Of a DNA stretch of 58,740 nt, positions 32,042-41,492 are shown piece by piece. The stretch covers positions 1-58,740 of the forward strand of contig JAOPGA020001389.1 of the NCBI GenBank assembly GCA_026419775.2, read 5' to 3'. Position 1 is the first letter of the stretch. Every line of letters starts with the position of its first letter. The stretch is from Acrasis kona (Eukaryota; Heterolobosea; Eutetramitea; Acrasida; Acrasidae). The notes below the pieces were generated by a model that saw only the letters and a list, made by a program, of their open reading frames with translations, did no database searches and was not told the DNA's origin. The position numbers and the translations under genes are program-made.

Positions 32042-34069
32042 TTAGATCACAGCCAAAGTAGCGGCTAATCCAGCACCAACAGCAAGCGTCGTGGCAGCTG
32101 CAGAACTTACTTGTCTTTGCTCTCCTGATTCAGGTTGTGATCCGGGTGAATTAGTTGTAGGTGATAAACTTGGAGATTGAGTGCTTGCAGACTGTGTACT
32201 GCCTCCAACAGTTGGGGACACTGTACTGCCAGTACTTGGTGATTGAGTATTTGATACTGTAGATGTTGGTACTGCAGTTTGTACTACTGTTGGTGTAGGA
32301 GTGGGAGTTTTTGCACTTCCACCGATAACTGAGATCAAGAGATCTGATGCCTTTTCTGCACCGGCCATAATTGTTGCGACAGGATGTGCTACAAGAGGTT
32401 TTGGATATAATGAAGCATCAACAACATGGATGTTCTTTGTACCACGGACAATCAGAGTTGATGGATCTACTCCTTCTGTTGTAGAGCTTGACAAAGGAAT
32501 TGTACCAGTAAAGTGGTTCATAGTCAGTTTAGAGTAAGTCACTCCATACTTGACAGTGCCTTGGGTAATGTACTTCTTGCAATCGTCTCGACTTGCTGGG
32601 TTCAATTCAGGATGAGAAGCTCCACCTGGACCAAATACTATTGAAAGTTTAGGATTCTTTTTCACAATGTCATTCAAAAACAAGAACAATGCGTCAGTCA
32701 TTGCTTCAATATCATCATTGCTTGAGAAGTAAATACCAGGTGACTGGACGAAATTATCGGAGTCAAGTTTCAATTGACTGCTTGCCTTTTGATCATAAAG
32801 AGCTAATAGGCACTGGAACTCGTTACTAGCTGTTACTGCTGCATTGGAACCTCCATTGCTTACAGGATTACAAAATGCTTCGACATCGGGTCTGGACTTG
32901 CTTGGACTTGATTTAAAGTGAGAAAATATAACTGGCGCATATTGGCAGTAAGGTCCACTTCTGCTATTAATAAATTGAGAAGTTTCAGCAGAGTTTTCAG
33001 AGTATTGATTATATGCAAAATTGTCACCTCCTTCAAGAGCGAATCCTAACTGTAGACCCATGTGATCAGAAAAGTCTCTTCCTACTGCTTGATTATCGAT
33101 GAAAAAGTTCAAACTAGTTCCAACTTGAGCTTCTTTTCCTTTAGGACCTACACCACTCTGATAGAGCAATTTAACGTCAATCATAGCGCCGGCACCCAAT
33201 ATAACTCTTCCTCCTTGATTTAATGTAGCGGATGCCTTGGTGCCTTGAATAGCTTTCGAGTCAATATCAGACTTGCTAGTTCTAGTATAGTACTCCACGC
33301 CTGTTGCTGTTCCGTCTTGGTTGATGTTGATTTTGGTTACCTTCGAGAGGTAAATCACGTTGAGATTTGTGAACTTGGACTTGCCGTCTTGGCCGATGAT
33401 TTTTGATAGGTAAGCATCTGCTATTCCTCCTCTCTGTCCGTTTCCATCTGTAACCAAGTAAGGTCTTCCAAAATAGCCTAAAGGTTGTTGTCCAAGCGTG
33501 TCGTTCAAAATAGTGGTGTTAGCTTCTATCATTCCAACTGACTTGAATGCTGTTCTAAATGCCTCAGCAATATCTGTAAGGTAATTTTTTCCATCTTTAC
33601 TGGGAGCGGGTGTTACTGTAGTTTTGCTTGTAACCTTGGAGAAATATGGTAGAAGATTATCTGTCTTCCATCCAGCAGGCCATTTGCTCATATCTTCGTA
33701 TGTGGCACTCTGAAATAGCATACCATTGTACTGAGAGTTACCTCCTAGGGCCATTCCTTGCCAAGTGAAAGGTGTTTCCTTCTGACGATATTGTTCTCCT
33801 AATGAGGTCCATGCAATGTTATTGTATTCTCCAGGTACGTCTACATATGTAACATCCTGTGTTGATTGTGCATATGGAGGGAAATCTTGACCACCTAGCC
33901 TTTGAGCTTCAGCTACACCTGCTTCTAGAATAAGGAACTTTGTTTGTGGGAATTGTTGCACTAGATTAGAGGCAACTATACTGCTAGCTGCACCACCTCC
34001 TATAATAATTACGTCATATTGAGCTACAGCGAAATAAAATAAAGCTATAAAGATAGCTAGTGTTTTCAT
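32042..34069 (-). CDS. Secreted, probably GPI-anchored GMC oxidoreductase, 675 aa
   Basis: FAD-dependent glucose-methanol-choline family enzyme at the cell surface. Residues 1-16 are a signal peptide, immediately followed by YDVIIIGGGAASSIVASNL (FAD dinucleotide loop). GMALGGNSQYNGMLF is the first GMC signature region and GGRVILGAGAMIDVKLLYQSGVG the second. The catalytic pair is His519 (TMNHFTGTIPL) and His562 (AHPVATIMAGAEKA), 43 residues apart as usual. Residues about 585-655 are a Thr/Ser/Pro stalk. The last ~20 residues are small and hydrophobic (AAATTLAVGAGLAATLAVI), as for GPI attachment. Substrate (alcohol, sugar or aryl alcohol) is not decidable. It is the last clear host gene before the mobile-element region. 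Confidence 0.88.
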   Translation of the reverse strand: MKTLAIFIALFYFAVAQYDVIIIGGGAASSIVASNLVQQFPQTKFLILEAGVAEAQRLGGQDFPPYAQSTQDVTYVDVPGEYNNIAWTSLGEQYRQKETPFTWQGMALGGNSQYNGMLFQSATYEDMSKWPAGWKTDNLLPYFSKVTSKTTVTPAPSKDGKNYLTDIAEAFRTAFKSVGMIEANTTILNDTLGQQPLGYFGRPYLVTDGNGQRGGIADAYLSKIIGQDGKSKFTNLNVIYLSKVTKININQDGTATGVEYYTRTSKSDIDSKAIQGTKASATLNQGGRVILGAGAMIDVKLLYQSGVGPKGKEAQVGTSLNFFIDNQAVGRDFSDHMGLQLGFALEGGDNFAYNQYSENSAETSQFINSRSGPYCQYAPVIFSHFKSSPSKSRPDVEAFCNPVSNGGSNAAVTASNEFQCLLALYDQKASSQLKLDSDNFVQSPGIYFSSNDDIEAMTDALFLFLNDIVKKNPKLSIVFGPGGASHPELNPASRDDCKKYITQGTVKYGVTYSKLTMNHFTGTIPLSSSTTEGVDPSTLIVRGTKNIHVVDASLYPKPLVAHPVATIMAGAEKASDLLISVIGGSAKTPTPTPTVVQTAVPTSTVSNTQSPSTGSTVSPTVGGSTQSASTQSPSLSPTTNSPGSQPESGEQRQVSSAAATTLAVGAGLAATLAVI

Positions 34070-34365
34070 GTTTTTTAACTAATTGTATATACCAGAGATT
34101 GACCACTATTTATAAAGTGAAGCTATATTAGCTTTAACCGGATCTAGCAAGTATGGGTTATTAATAAATTCCACTTACACTTTTGTGGTAACGCGCTTTC
34201 TGATTCTATCGAACCTCCACCAGAGGAGCTTGTTTTCACCTGCGGGAGGTAATAATTCAAAAAGGAAGCAATGGGCGCAATTGATTGAATAAATCTATTT
34301 AAAGCAACGGNAAACCAAAAATGTGATGAATCGACTACGTCACGTACGAAGCAGCAGACCACACA
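34070..34365. promoter_or_regulatory. GMC promoter and junction with mobile-element region
   Basis: Upstream of the GMC start (reading minus) there is a TATA-like run at 34109-34117 (TTTATAAAG). Bases after about 34140 presumably belong to the element, but I found no convincing terminal inverted repeat by eye. An ambiguous base lies at 34311. Confidence 0.35.
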
Positions 34366-35058
34366 ATGGCTACCCAATACAGATTCATTGAATGCACTGG
34401 TCAGTCACAGGATGTTGTACCAAGAAAAAGAGCTCCACCAACAACAATTGACCACTTAATGGACATTGATGGACCTAATGAAGCCCAAGTTGAGGTCATA
34501 GGCTATGAAATGAAGGAGTTTACTGTTAATGGAGTGACATACTATTGTTTCACCAAGGAAGACCTAAATACATTTGTTGAATGTAAAATAAAAACATACA
34601 TGTCCACATTGATGGGAAAACTTCTACTTGGAATAAGGGATTTTTTGTTAGTTGGAGGTTTGACACAAAGGGCCTACAACAACCATTTTTTAGGGATGAT
34701 ACCTCAAGATTTCTTTAATTGGTGGTGGGACAAAATTCAGACTCATGAGACCTACAGTACAATGTCTAGACCATGTAGAGACATTGATGGAAGAAAAACA
34801 TTTGATGGAGTTATTGTGAAGAACATTACCCCCAATGTGATATCTGCTATCTTTGGTGTGCCACCTAATTGGTGGAGGGCTTATTGTTATGACACAAATG
34901 GAGTGATACATTATTACTTTATACATTACCTAACATTTAAATACAACACTGTTACTCAAGGCTTTTATTGTGACTTTAACTATACCATCTTTGCTCCCAC
35001 AGCTGTAACATTGAATAATAACACATCAGAAATAAAATGGCAACCTGCTTTTCATTAA
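34366..35058 (+). CDS. Uncharacterised element ORF, 230 aa
   Basis: ATG 34366 lies in a good context and the frame is intact. It has no signal peptide, zinc finger or membrane span. Aromatic-rich segments stand out: DFFNWWWDKIQT, GVPPNWWRAYC, IHYYFIHYLTFKYN. The C-terminal half looks beta-rich and globular. It has the same strand, AT-rich codon use and lack of introns as the following two genes, with a 40-base gap, so I assign it to the same element. I do not recognise a family. A DNA-binding accessory protein would be a guess. Confidence 0.5.
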   Translation: MATQYRFIECTGQSQDVVPRKRAPPTTIDHLMDIDGPNEAQVEVIGYEMKEFTVNGVTYYCFTKEDLNTFVECKIKTYMSTLMGKLLLGIRDFLLVGGLTQRAYNNHFLGMIPQDFFNWWWDKIQTHETYSTMSRPCRDIDGRKTFDGVIVKNITPNVISAIFGVPPNWWRAYCYDTNGVIHYYFIHYLTFKYNTVTQGFYCDFNYTIFAPTAVTLNNNTSEIKWQPAFH

Positions 35059-35098
35059 TTCTTGTTACAACTTCTCTTCAATAACTTTTTTGAACCTT

Positions 35099-35911
35099 AT
35101 GATTTACTCTCATGAACAAGCACATGCATTGTGTGTCAAACAACAAACAATAAGAAGAGGGTATCTAGTATGTCCAAAAGGTTGCAAACACAAATGGTCT
35201 GACAAAACAAACACATATAACAAACATTACAAATGCATACATAACCAAGCCCTCAAAGCAAGGTGCCCTTTAAAAGAATGTAAATATAAACCAATGTCAG
35301 CATCATCAATAACCAACCACTTAAGACAGTCCCATAACAAAACTGTGCCTGTATCAAACAGAAATGATGACATTTATTTTAGTGATGAAGGAAAAGATAC
35401 CCCAGAGCAAACACCAACAATGCCCAAAGAACCTACAAATCATGTAAATATAGAAGACTCTGAAAACATTTTTGGTGAAACATTTCCTGCATTTGATGCA
35501 AGTGACATTCAACTTCTACAAGGTACTATTTCTGAACCAAATACAACCTTAAAATGTAAATACTGTAAAAAACCATCTGAACACCCACAAATGTGTACAT
35601 GTAAAATAGTTGACCACACAAACAAAAATAAGCCATTAGATTCAGTAGAGTACAAGGAAAAAAAGCAAACCAAGAGAGGAAGGCATTTTAAAACTGAAGA
35701 TCAAATTATTAAAGACTTTGATAACCAAGAAAAGGGAAAGAACAGAACAGCATTTAAAATGGCCAATGACATTGTAAAGAGAATTTTAAATTCAAAACTG
35801 GATAAATGGATTGAGATTTCATCCCAAACACAAGAAGGATGTGACTTTATTATAAAGAAAATACAAACATGGAGAGATTACCTACCAGCTTACAAAAACA
35901 AAACTACTTGA
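35099..35911 (+). CDS. Zinc-finger element protein, possibly the N-terminal part of the downstream transposase
   Basis: The frame opens with TTG at 35090, so the first ATG is 35099. Two Cys/His fingers lie near the N-terminus: CPKGCKHKWSDK...H...H and CPLKECKYKPMSASSITNHL followed by H. A third Cys cluster is CKYCKKPSEHPQMCTC near residue 160. The C-terminal third is basic and helical. The stop at 35909-35911 comes just after an A-rich run (ACAAAAACAAAAC), and the next frame is open across this point, reading NKLLDSDYNMQPSGMQ into the following gene. One long zinc finger-DDE-OTU-ULP1 protein split by a single-base frameshift, real or technical, is therefore possible. Confidence 0.6.
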   Translation: MIYSHEQAHALCVKQQTIRRGYLVCPKGCKHKWSDKTNTYNKHYKCIHNQALKARCPLKECKYKPMSASSITNHLRQSHNKTVPVSNRNDDIYFSDEGKDTPEQTPTMPKEPTNHVNIEDSENIFGETFPAFDASDIQLLQGTISEPNTTLKCKYCKKPSEHPQMCTCKIVDHTNKNKPLDSVEYKEKKQTKRGRHFKTEDQIIKDFDNQEKGKNRTAFKMANDIVKRILNSKLDKWIEISSQTQEGCDFIIKKIQTWRDYLPAYKNKTT

Positions 35912-35924
35912 TAGTGATTATAAT

Positions 35925-38900
35925 ATGCAACCAAGTGGCATGCAAACATTGTATAGAAAGAGTGAAATAACATTAAGTCATATGAAATTTGCCCATTTTC
36001 ATAAAAAGTTGTATTTGAATACACCTGGTAAAAATAATGTAGAGATTAAACAGAAAGAGGTTACAAAAGAGGTATCATCTATTTATAAAATAGAACAGGG
36101 CAAGCATGGAGCTTCATTGAGTTTGAAAGAGCTTGTAAAGAGCATTGTTAGGAAAATCAAGATATTTGGTTTTAAAGGCAAGAGTATTACCTTTAAGATT
36201 ACTTATGATGGGCGTCCAAATGAAGGAGGAGAAACAGGAGTAATGATTGTACCATTGAACTGTAATTACTCTACTGTACAGGATCCAGACATTGTTTATT
36301 ATGTAACCTTGTGGAAAGCCCACGAAGACAAACAATTTCTAAAAGACAATGGTGTAGATATCATCAAAAAGGAACTTGATGAGATTATTGCTCAGAAAAT
36401 AGACGGATATGATATTGCTTTTCTTTGGGTTAGTGATTGGAAGGCATGGAAATCAGTAGTTGATTTGCCTGACAAAGAGTTCTGTCCTTGGTGTACATTA
36501 CATTTAACTAATTGCAAACATGGTAACAAAGGCGAGAGTAGGAAAGAGCCATTAGCAACACTGGTTTGTTCATCTTCATTGTGGACTGGCATATGCTCTC
36601 TTCATGCTATGCAAAGAATCACTGAAGGTCAAATGAATTTGTTATGGAAAGCACGAGAGTCCCAAGGTATGAGTAAAGAAAGGTTCATAAACATCTTGTC
36701 AAACCATATGCCTGGCTTTAATTTAAGATCAGAAAAGAAAAACCCTAATAATCTAAAAGTATCTATGTTGAAGGGTGGTGATTGTAAAGATTTGTTAATA
36801 GAGCCAAGCTTCCAGAATTTTTTAAATAACAAGAGCTTGGATCTAACAGAAAATGAAAAAATATTGTGGGAGACTTGGCAGTGTGTGGCACAAGGACTAA
36901 GTTTAAACAATAGTCAAACTAGAGCATTTGTAGAATCCAAATCTGCACAATTAGAGTATCAAAATGTTTTGAACTCATGGTCAGCCTATTATGCAATTCA
37001 ATGTAAATTCTACAAGTACTACCAACATTTTCTTGTAAACCATATTATAGACATCATTGTCTATTTGTATAATAATTACGGTTTGACACTAAATGATATA
37101 GCAAACCAAGGTACAGAAAACTCGAATTCATCTCATAAACAAGTGAAAATTCGGAGTACCTCTAATAGAGGTGGTAAGAAGAGAGCATCAACACAGTTAC
37201 AAATCCTTGAAAGGCAACAACGACTGATGTTCCTAGATGTACAACATTACCACATCCTATATGAGATAAATAATGCTAGTGATGATGTCAAGATACAAAT
37301 GCAAAAGCAAATGTATCTATCAATTGATGATATTCCAAATAAAAAATGTCCATGCTTATTTCCACCATCAAAGGTTAGGTATGACATGAATGTTATCCAT
37401 GCATTTATAGAAGCAGATGAACAAAATATGGCGAGTATGACTAGTGAATTCAATTATGACAGTAATAATATTTTGTTATTATTTTCAAGAACACATGAGA
37501 AGTTGAAAAAGCTAGATGAAGCAAGAGAAAATTTATTAAAAGATCATAATGTTGTTTCCAAGTTATTTGACACAAACAAGGATAGTATCAAAGTTTCTAC
37601 CAACTGCTTGTTTGTTTATCAAGGTAGTATTCATGTTTGTAAAGCTGATGTGGACATTTTTAATCCTATCAAAACAAACCAACTAACTGTCTTAAAAGTG
37701 GATAATAAAGTTTATGAAACATGTCAAGGATCTCTCAAAGATACATCATTCTTTGAGAAACAAAAACCACTGAGCAAAAAGGAAAGTGTAAATAATCTCA
37801 AACGAAGTAGAGGAGATACCAGTATCAGCGTTCTAGCAGCAAAGAAATTTAAGCATTTAGAGACTAGCTATGAACAAGTACTTGATTTGAACCATTATAA
37901 AAAAGCAATTCTTGACACACCACCAAGAACAAAACACAATAATCAGCTTCTCATTCCTAGCCAATCTGTTTCAGATGTTCAGTGGGACAGTTTGTTGAAA
38001 TTAACACAAATTGAACTCCCTGATTTTAATTATAATGTAATTTTGCAAGAGTTTTTAGATAGAGAAATTTATGATGCAGGAGGAGGTGGGAATTGCGGTC
38101 CATTGAGTTTGTTAGCTGCTATGAAAGCTGAGTTGTTAGGTAATGATACTGTCAATTATGGTGCAATTACTCATAATGATATCCGACATTGTATTGATAA
38201 AGCTCAACAACTACCTAATGTTAAAAACCGATATTGGGAGCAGAATGATCTCATTTTTGCAGCTGATGTATATCAAATTGCAATTTATGTGTTCAACCCA
38301 GAAGCAACATTTCCACATCAAATACAACGAATGCAAACTGTGCAGAATCCACTCTGTACAGTGTATTTATTTGGTGGTGGAACAACAAACCAACACTACC
38401 AATGTGCTTTGATGTTACCAATTGACAGCACAAAGTATGATCAGATCTGTCAAGAACTCCAAATCAATTATGTATGTACATTTAATAAAGCTCTTGGAAG
38501 TGACAATGTAATATCAGCAAAGGATGTCTATAACGAAGAACACCTTTGTAAATTCCCATTAAGACAATTGTTCACCACTTCAATATCATTGTGTTTAAGT
38601 GTTCTGCCACACTATAGTGCAGCTGACTTCTCTAATCAGATTTATAATGCTTGGTTGAATAACCCTTTACCAACAAAGAGCAATTTCTTTTTAGATGGTT
38701 GGTATAATAATAATACCTCATTAATCAACAACATGCCTAACATTATAATTAGTAAACCAGATTTCCATAAGACAGATGCTAATAGAATTTTGACTAATGG
38801 CTGGTATAATGATAACATTGTAAATGTATATTTATATTTCAAGTCATCAGAGCGTGAATCATCTTCATGCTTATTTTTTAGTTCATTTCATTATTGGACT

Positions 38901-39335
38901 TTAACTGAAAGTAGTAATCTCCTCTTTAACAGGAAGAAGTTCAGTCAGATTGATATCAAAAAGAAGAAAAAATTATTTTTTCCAATCAATTTAAAAAACC
39001 ACTGGATACTTGTAGTTATAAACCTTGATGACAAGTCAATATGCTATCTGGACTCAAAATTAGATTTGACAAGTGAAACTGAAATTAACACAATATTCAA
39101 CAACATAAAGGAGCTCATGATGTGTTTAAAAGTTAACAGCGTTGATAAGTACTGTCCATTAATTTTACAAGTTAATCAACAACAAAACAACTATGATTGT
39201 GGTCATTATATGATCAATTATATTGAGCAGCTTGTACCTGGTTGTTTAGCTACAGCAGATAACTCATTTTTCAAACGATCAACTTTATTAGCATACATTT
39301 TGCTATGTAATTACAGAAACAGTTTGTGTGCGTAA
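35925..39335 (+). CDS. RNase H-fold transposase-like protein with OTU and ULP1 protease domains, 1136 aa
   Basis: Three modules are visible. (1) Residues about 85-440 are transposase-like: FKITYDGRPNEGG with a candidate Asp95, WVSDWKAWKSVV with Asp171, a zinc-like FCPWC, LHAMQRITE, and NQGTENSNSSHKQ with Glu398, followed by a basic RSTSNRGGKKRAS. Such D..D..E strings around CPWC occur in a widespread group of eukaryotic transposon proteins. (2) Residues about 700-830 are an OTU cysteine protease: DAGGGGNCGPLSLLAA (Asp717, Cys724) and NQHYQCALM (His824). (3) Residues about 945-1110 are a ULP1/C48 protease: NGWYNDNIVNVYL, NHWILVVINLDD (His1026), CYLDS (Asp1043) and QQQNNYDCGHYMINYIE (Gln1087, Cys1092). 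Both catalytic sets look intact. A mobile-element protein able to remove ubiquitin-like modifiers is the inference. Confidence 0.8.
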   Translation: MQPSGMQTLYRKSEITLSHMKFAHFHKKLYLNTPGKNNVEIKQKEVTKEVSSIYKIEQGKHGASLSLKELVKSIVRKIKIFGFKGKSITFKITYDGRPNEGGETGVMIVPLNCNYSTVQDPDIVYYVTLWKAHEDKQFLKDNGVDIIKKELDEIIAQKIDGYDIAFLWVSDWKAWKSVVDLPDKEFCPWCTLHLTNCKHGNKGESRKEPLATLVCSSSLWTGICSLHAMQRITEGQMNLLWKARESQGMSKERFINILSNHMPGFNLRSEKKNPNNLKVSMLKGGDCKDLLIEPSFQNFLNNKSLDLTENEKILWETWQCVAQGLSLNNSQTRAFVESKSAQLEYQNVLNSWSAYYAIQCKFYKYYQHFLVNHIIDIIVYLYNNYGLTLNDIANQGTENSNSSHKQVKIRSTSNRGGKKRASTQLQILERQQRLMFLDVQHYHILYEINNASDDVKIQMQKQMYLSIDDIPNKKCPCLFPPSKVRYDMNVIHAFIEADEQNMASMTSEFNYDSNNILLLFSRTHEKLKKLDEARENLLKDHNVVSKLFDTNKDSIKVSTNCLFVYQGSIHVCKADVDIFNPIKTNQLTVLKVDNKVYETCQGSLKDTSFFEKQKPLSKKESVNNLKRSRGDTSISVLAAKKFKHLETSYEQVLDLNHYKKAILDTPPRTKHNNQLLIPSQSVSDVQWDSLLKLTQIELPDFNYNVILQEFLDREIYDAGGGGNCGPLSLLAAMKAELLGNDTVNYGAITHNDIRHCIDKAQQLPNVKNRYWEQNDLIFAADVYQIAIYVFNPEATFPHQIQRMQTVQNPLCTVYLFGGGTTNQHYQCALMLPIDSTKYDQICQELQINYVCTFNKALGSDNVISAKDVYNEEHLCKFPLRQLFTTSISLCLSVLPHYSAADFSNQIYNAWLNNPLPTKSNFFLDGWYNNNTSLINNMPNIIISKPDFHKTDANRILTNGWYNDNIVNVYLYFKSSERESSSCLFFSSFHYWTLTESSNLLFNRKKFSQIDIKKKKKLFFPINLKNHWILVVINLDDKSICYLDSKLDLTSETEINTIFNNIKELMMCLKVNSVDKYCPLILQVNQQQNNYDCGHYMINYIEQLVPGCLATADNSFFKRSTLLAYILLCNYRNSLCA

Positions 39336-41492
39336 TTATTGTGCTTTATGCTTTTTAGCTTCAGTTGTGTTAGTATACTTTTTTTTCCTTCTATTATTGC
39401 CAGGGAATTGGCATCGGGAAGTGTGAACAGAGCTTTTAGTGATCTCGTAATTCCAAACCACTGTTTTTGATTTGATATTAGAGTTCACCTCCACTCTTTT
39501 TTGTTCTGTTACAACACTTAAAAGTTGTTTGTACAGCTCTGGCTTGTTCTGTAATTTTTCTTCAGAGGTACCATTCAAGTGCTCTATACTTGTTTTTTGG
39601 TGGGCACGATACTCTAACATTGTTTTGACACATTGTAATACCTCCACACTGTCATCACATATTGTGTTCTGCAGATATTGTTTTGTTTCTGACCAAAATT
39701 TATCTGACTGCTCAAATGGTATATGGTAATATTTTTTAGCAGCATCCCAATAACAAGCAATTGTGGTACTTAATTTTAGCAATTGAGTTAGTTTCAGCTC
39801 TGTTGCCATTGGTAGTTGAATATGATAATTGCAAAACAGTACTAAGAACTTTGAGCTTTTTGAACTGGCTACAAAGACAGGTGGAACATCAGTTACAAGA
39901 CTTGGCACAGAGCATGTTGGTAGAGGACCAGTAACTGTTGAACATGATGTTGATGCTGAGGTATCTTCAATTGACAATATAGAATTTCCATGAATACCTC
40001 TTCTTTCAAGTATTGTGTGGATGTCTTCAATTACTTTTGCACACTTTTCAACACTCTCTATTACAACTTTATTTGTAAACACAGCTGATAGCACTAAGTC
40101 ATGTTCACACAACTTGTAATTGATTGAGCACTTGATGCATATTGTACATGGTACAAGTAAATGTTCATTTTCACATCTACACACAGGACAGTGTAGGTGC
40201 ACATCAAAAACATGCTCTTTGCACATTTTACAATTACAGTCAATGGGTATGTATTCTGGGTCAATTATATCAATATCTTTCCCATCAGGATACTTCATAC
40301 AAAATGCATCCATCTCCACTTTGACATAGTCGCGAACTTCACTTGAATATGTTGTTAATTTTTTCAACAACAATTGTAAATATCCAGTGTCACTTGCTGC
40401 TTGAGCAGTACGGAACTTGTTCCAATTTTCAATATGACTACACATGTCCATGTATACAGCCTCTTTGTAATTGTACACATCATATGCAGAAGCACAATTC
40501 GATGCTAAAGTATGCACAATGTGCGCCTGTTCCCTAGAGTGCTTAATACATGTGAAATCATAAAAGTTCCATGCTAACTTGGACATTACTGAACCTGCAC
40601 TACCCTTTACTTGAACATTTACAACCTGATGAAATGTCAATGGTGTCAACACCACCATAGTCCATTTCCTCTGTTCCGTAAAGTATACTTGAATGCTTTG
40701 ATCAGCAATAGCATGGGCAATTACATTTAATGGAATAATAATATCCTTGGCAAAAATACTTATATTATATTCCTTCTGAACAAATAATGCAAATTTCAGA
40801 ATATAATGTTGTGGTACCATTAGCCAAATACTGATCATATTGCCATTTCCATCATGTACGGACACATTAACACCAACTCCTCCTTGGTCAATATGTGCAG
40901 ATGTAAAAGTATCATGAGGTCCATGGTATGTCATACCTGTGTCCAAACCACCCAGCACTCTGTTTAAAACATTACACGTACTTGATGGCTGCAACCAATA
41001 TTTTAAATACGAAATAAGTTGTTTGTCTTCTTTACTAAGTGGGTGATCAAACACATATACACTCTCACCGCGCTTCCAGCATTCTCTTATGGCATCCTCT
41101 GTCATGTCTTCATAATCTGAATTTTGCAGATTTTTTGATTTGGAATTTGGAGATTTCAAATCTACTCGTACCTCTGTCAAATGTTCAGGGAATACAATGT
41201 TGTCAGGATTAAAAGCGTTGAAGAAATTTGCTTCTATTCTCTTTTCCTCCATAATGTCAATGTCCACATTTTTGACAACAATGGCCCCAGCAGAGCATGA
41301 ATAAATGTTGTCCTCAAAGTATTTCTTAGTGAACAATTTATAGTCCATTGTGGATATCTCAACCAATCCAAGCTTGTTCAAATTGGATTTAGTCCATTCA
41401 TTGTTTTGAAGCTCCAATTTATATTGACTTAACATCTTGAATCTATTCTCATAGGTATTTGATGTAGATTGGTCATTCTTTTGGCTGTTCAT
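39336..41492 (-). CDS. JmjC-domain dioxygenase with Cys-rich domain, element-encoded, 718 aa
   Basis: The first ATG of the frame is 41492 (the frame opens at 41510 with TTG). Residues about 180-320 match a JmjC Fe(II)/2-oxoglutarate dioxygenase: FTSAHIDQGGVGVNVSVHD supplies the His200-x-Asp202 pair, NMISIWLMVP the following strand, and LTPLTFHQVVNVQVKGS the distal His288, 86 residues on, as in KDM3-like proteins. Residues about 419-462 are a Cys/His-rich zinc region (CNCKMCKEH, CPVCRCENEH, CTICIKC). The C-terminal ~250 residues are helical and basic at the end (NNRRKKKYTN). Histone or DNA demethylation is an inference from the fold. Its stop codon directly abuts that of the transposase-protease gene. 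It is intronless. Confidence 0.7.
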   Translation of the reverse strand: MNSQKNDQSTSNTYENRFKMLSQYKLELQNNEWTKSNLNKLGLVEISTMDYKLFTKKYFEDNIYSCSAGAIVVKNVDIDIMEEKRIEANFFNAFNPDNIVFPEHLTEVRVDLKSPNSKSKNLQNSDYEDMTEDAIRECWKRGESVYVFDHPLSKEDKQLISYLKYWLQPSSTCNVLNRVLGGLDTGMTYHGPHDTFTSAHIDQGGVGVNVSVHDGNGNMISIWLMVPQHYILKFALFVQKEYNISIFAKDIIIPLNVIAHAIADQSIQVYFTEQRKWTMVVLTPLTFHQVVNVQVKGSAGSVMSKLAWNFYDFTCIKHSREQAHIVHTLASNCASAYDVYNYKEAVYMDMCSHIENWNKFRTAQAASDTGYLQLLLKKLTTYSSEVRDYVKVEMDAFCMKYPDGKDIDIIDPEYIPIDCNCKMCKEHVFDVHLHCPVCRCENEHLLVPCTICIKCSINYKLCEHDLVLSAVFTNKVVIESVEKCAKVIEDIHTILERRGIHGNSILSIEDTSASTSCSTVTGPLPTCSVPSLVTDVPPVFVASSKSSKFLVLFCNYHIQLPMATELKLTQLLKLSTTIACYWDAAKKYYHIPFEQSDKFWSETKQYLQNTICDDSVEVLQCVKTMLEYRAHQKTSIEHLNGTSEEKLQNKPELYKQLLSVVTEQKRVEVNSNIKSKTVVWNYEITKSSVHTSRCQFPGNNRRKKKYTNTTEAKKHKAQ

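Larger units (their letters stand above)
34366..41492. mobile_element. Candidate large DNA transposon: unknown ORF, zinc finger, DDE-OTU-ULP1 protein, JmjC protein
   Basis: Four intronless ORFs occupy 7.1 kb with almost no spacer, unlike the intron-containing host genes to the left. Three are on the plus strand and one on the minus strand, tail to tail. A transposase-like RNase H region, DNA-binding-type zinc fingers and two captured protease domains are typical cargo of large eukaryotic DNA transposons (ULP1 and OTU domains are known in CACTA, Mutator-like and KDZ elements). Ends are not defined: I found no clear terminal inverted repeats or target-site duplication by reading. The limits given are those of the coding block. 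Confidence 0.6.

Noticed and set aside
34144..34377. Minus-strand 77-aa ORF at the host/element junction
   Set aside because: Contains an ambiguous base, overlaps the start of the 230-aa ORF and has no recognisable content.
34366..41492. Integrated virus or Polinton/Maverick
   Set aside because: No DNA polymerase B, packaging ATPase, integrase or capsid-like ORF is seen; DDE, OTU and ULP1 content fits a DNA transposon better.
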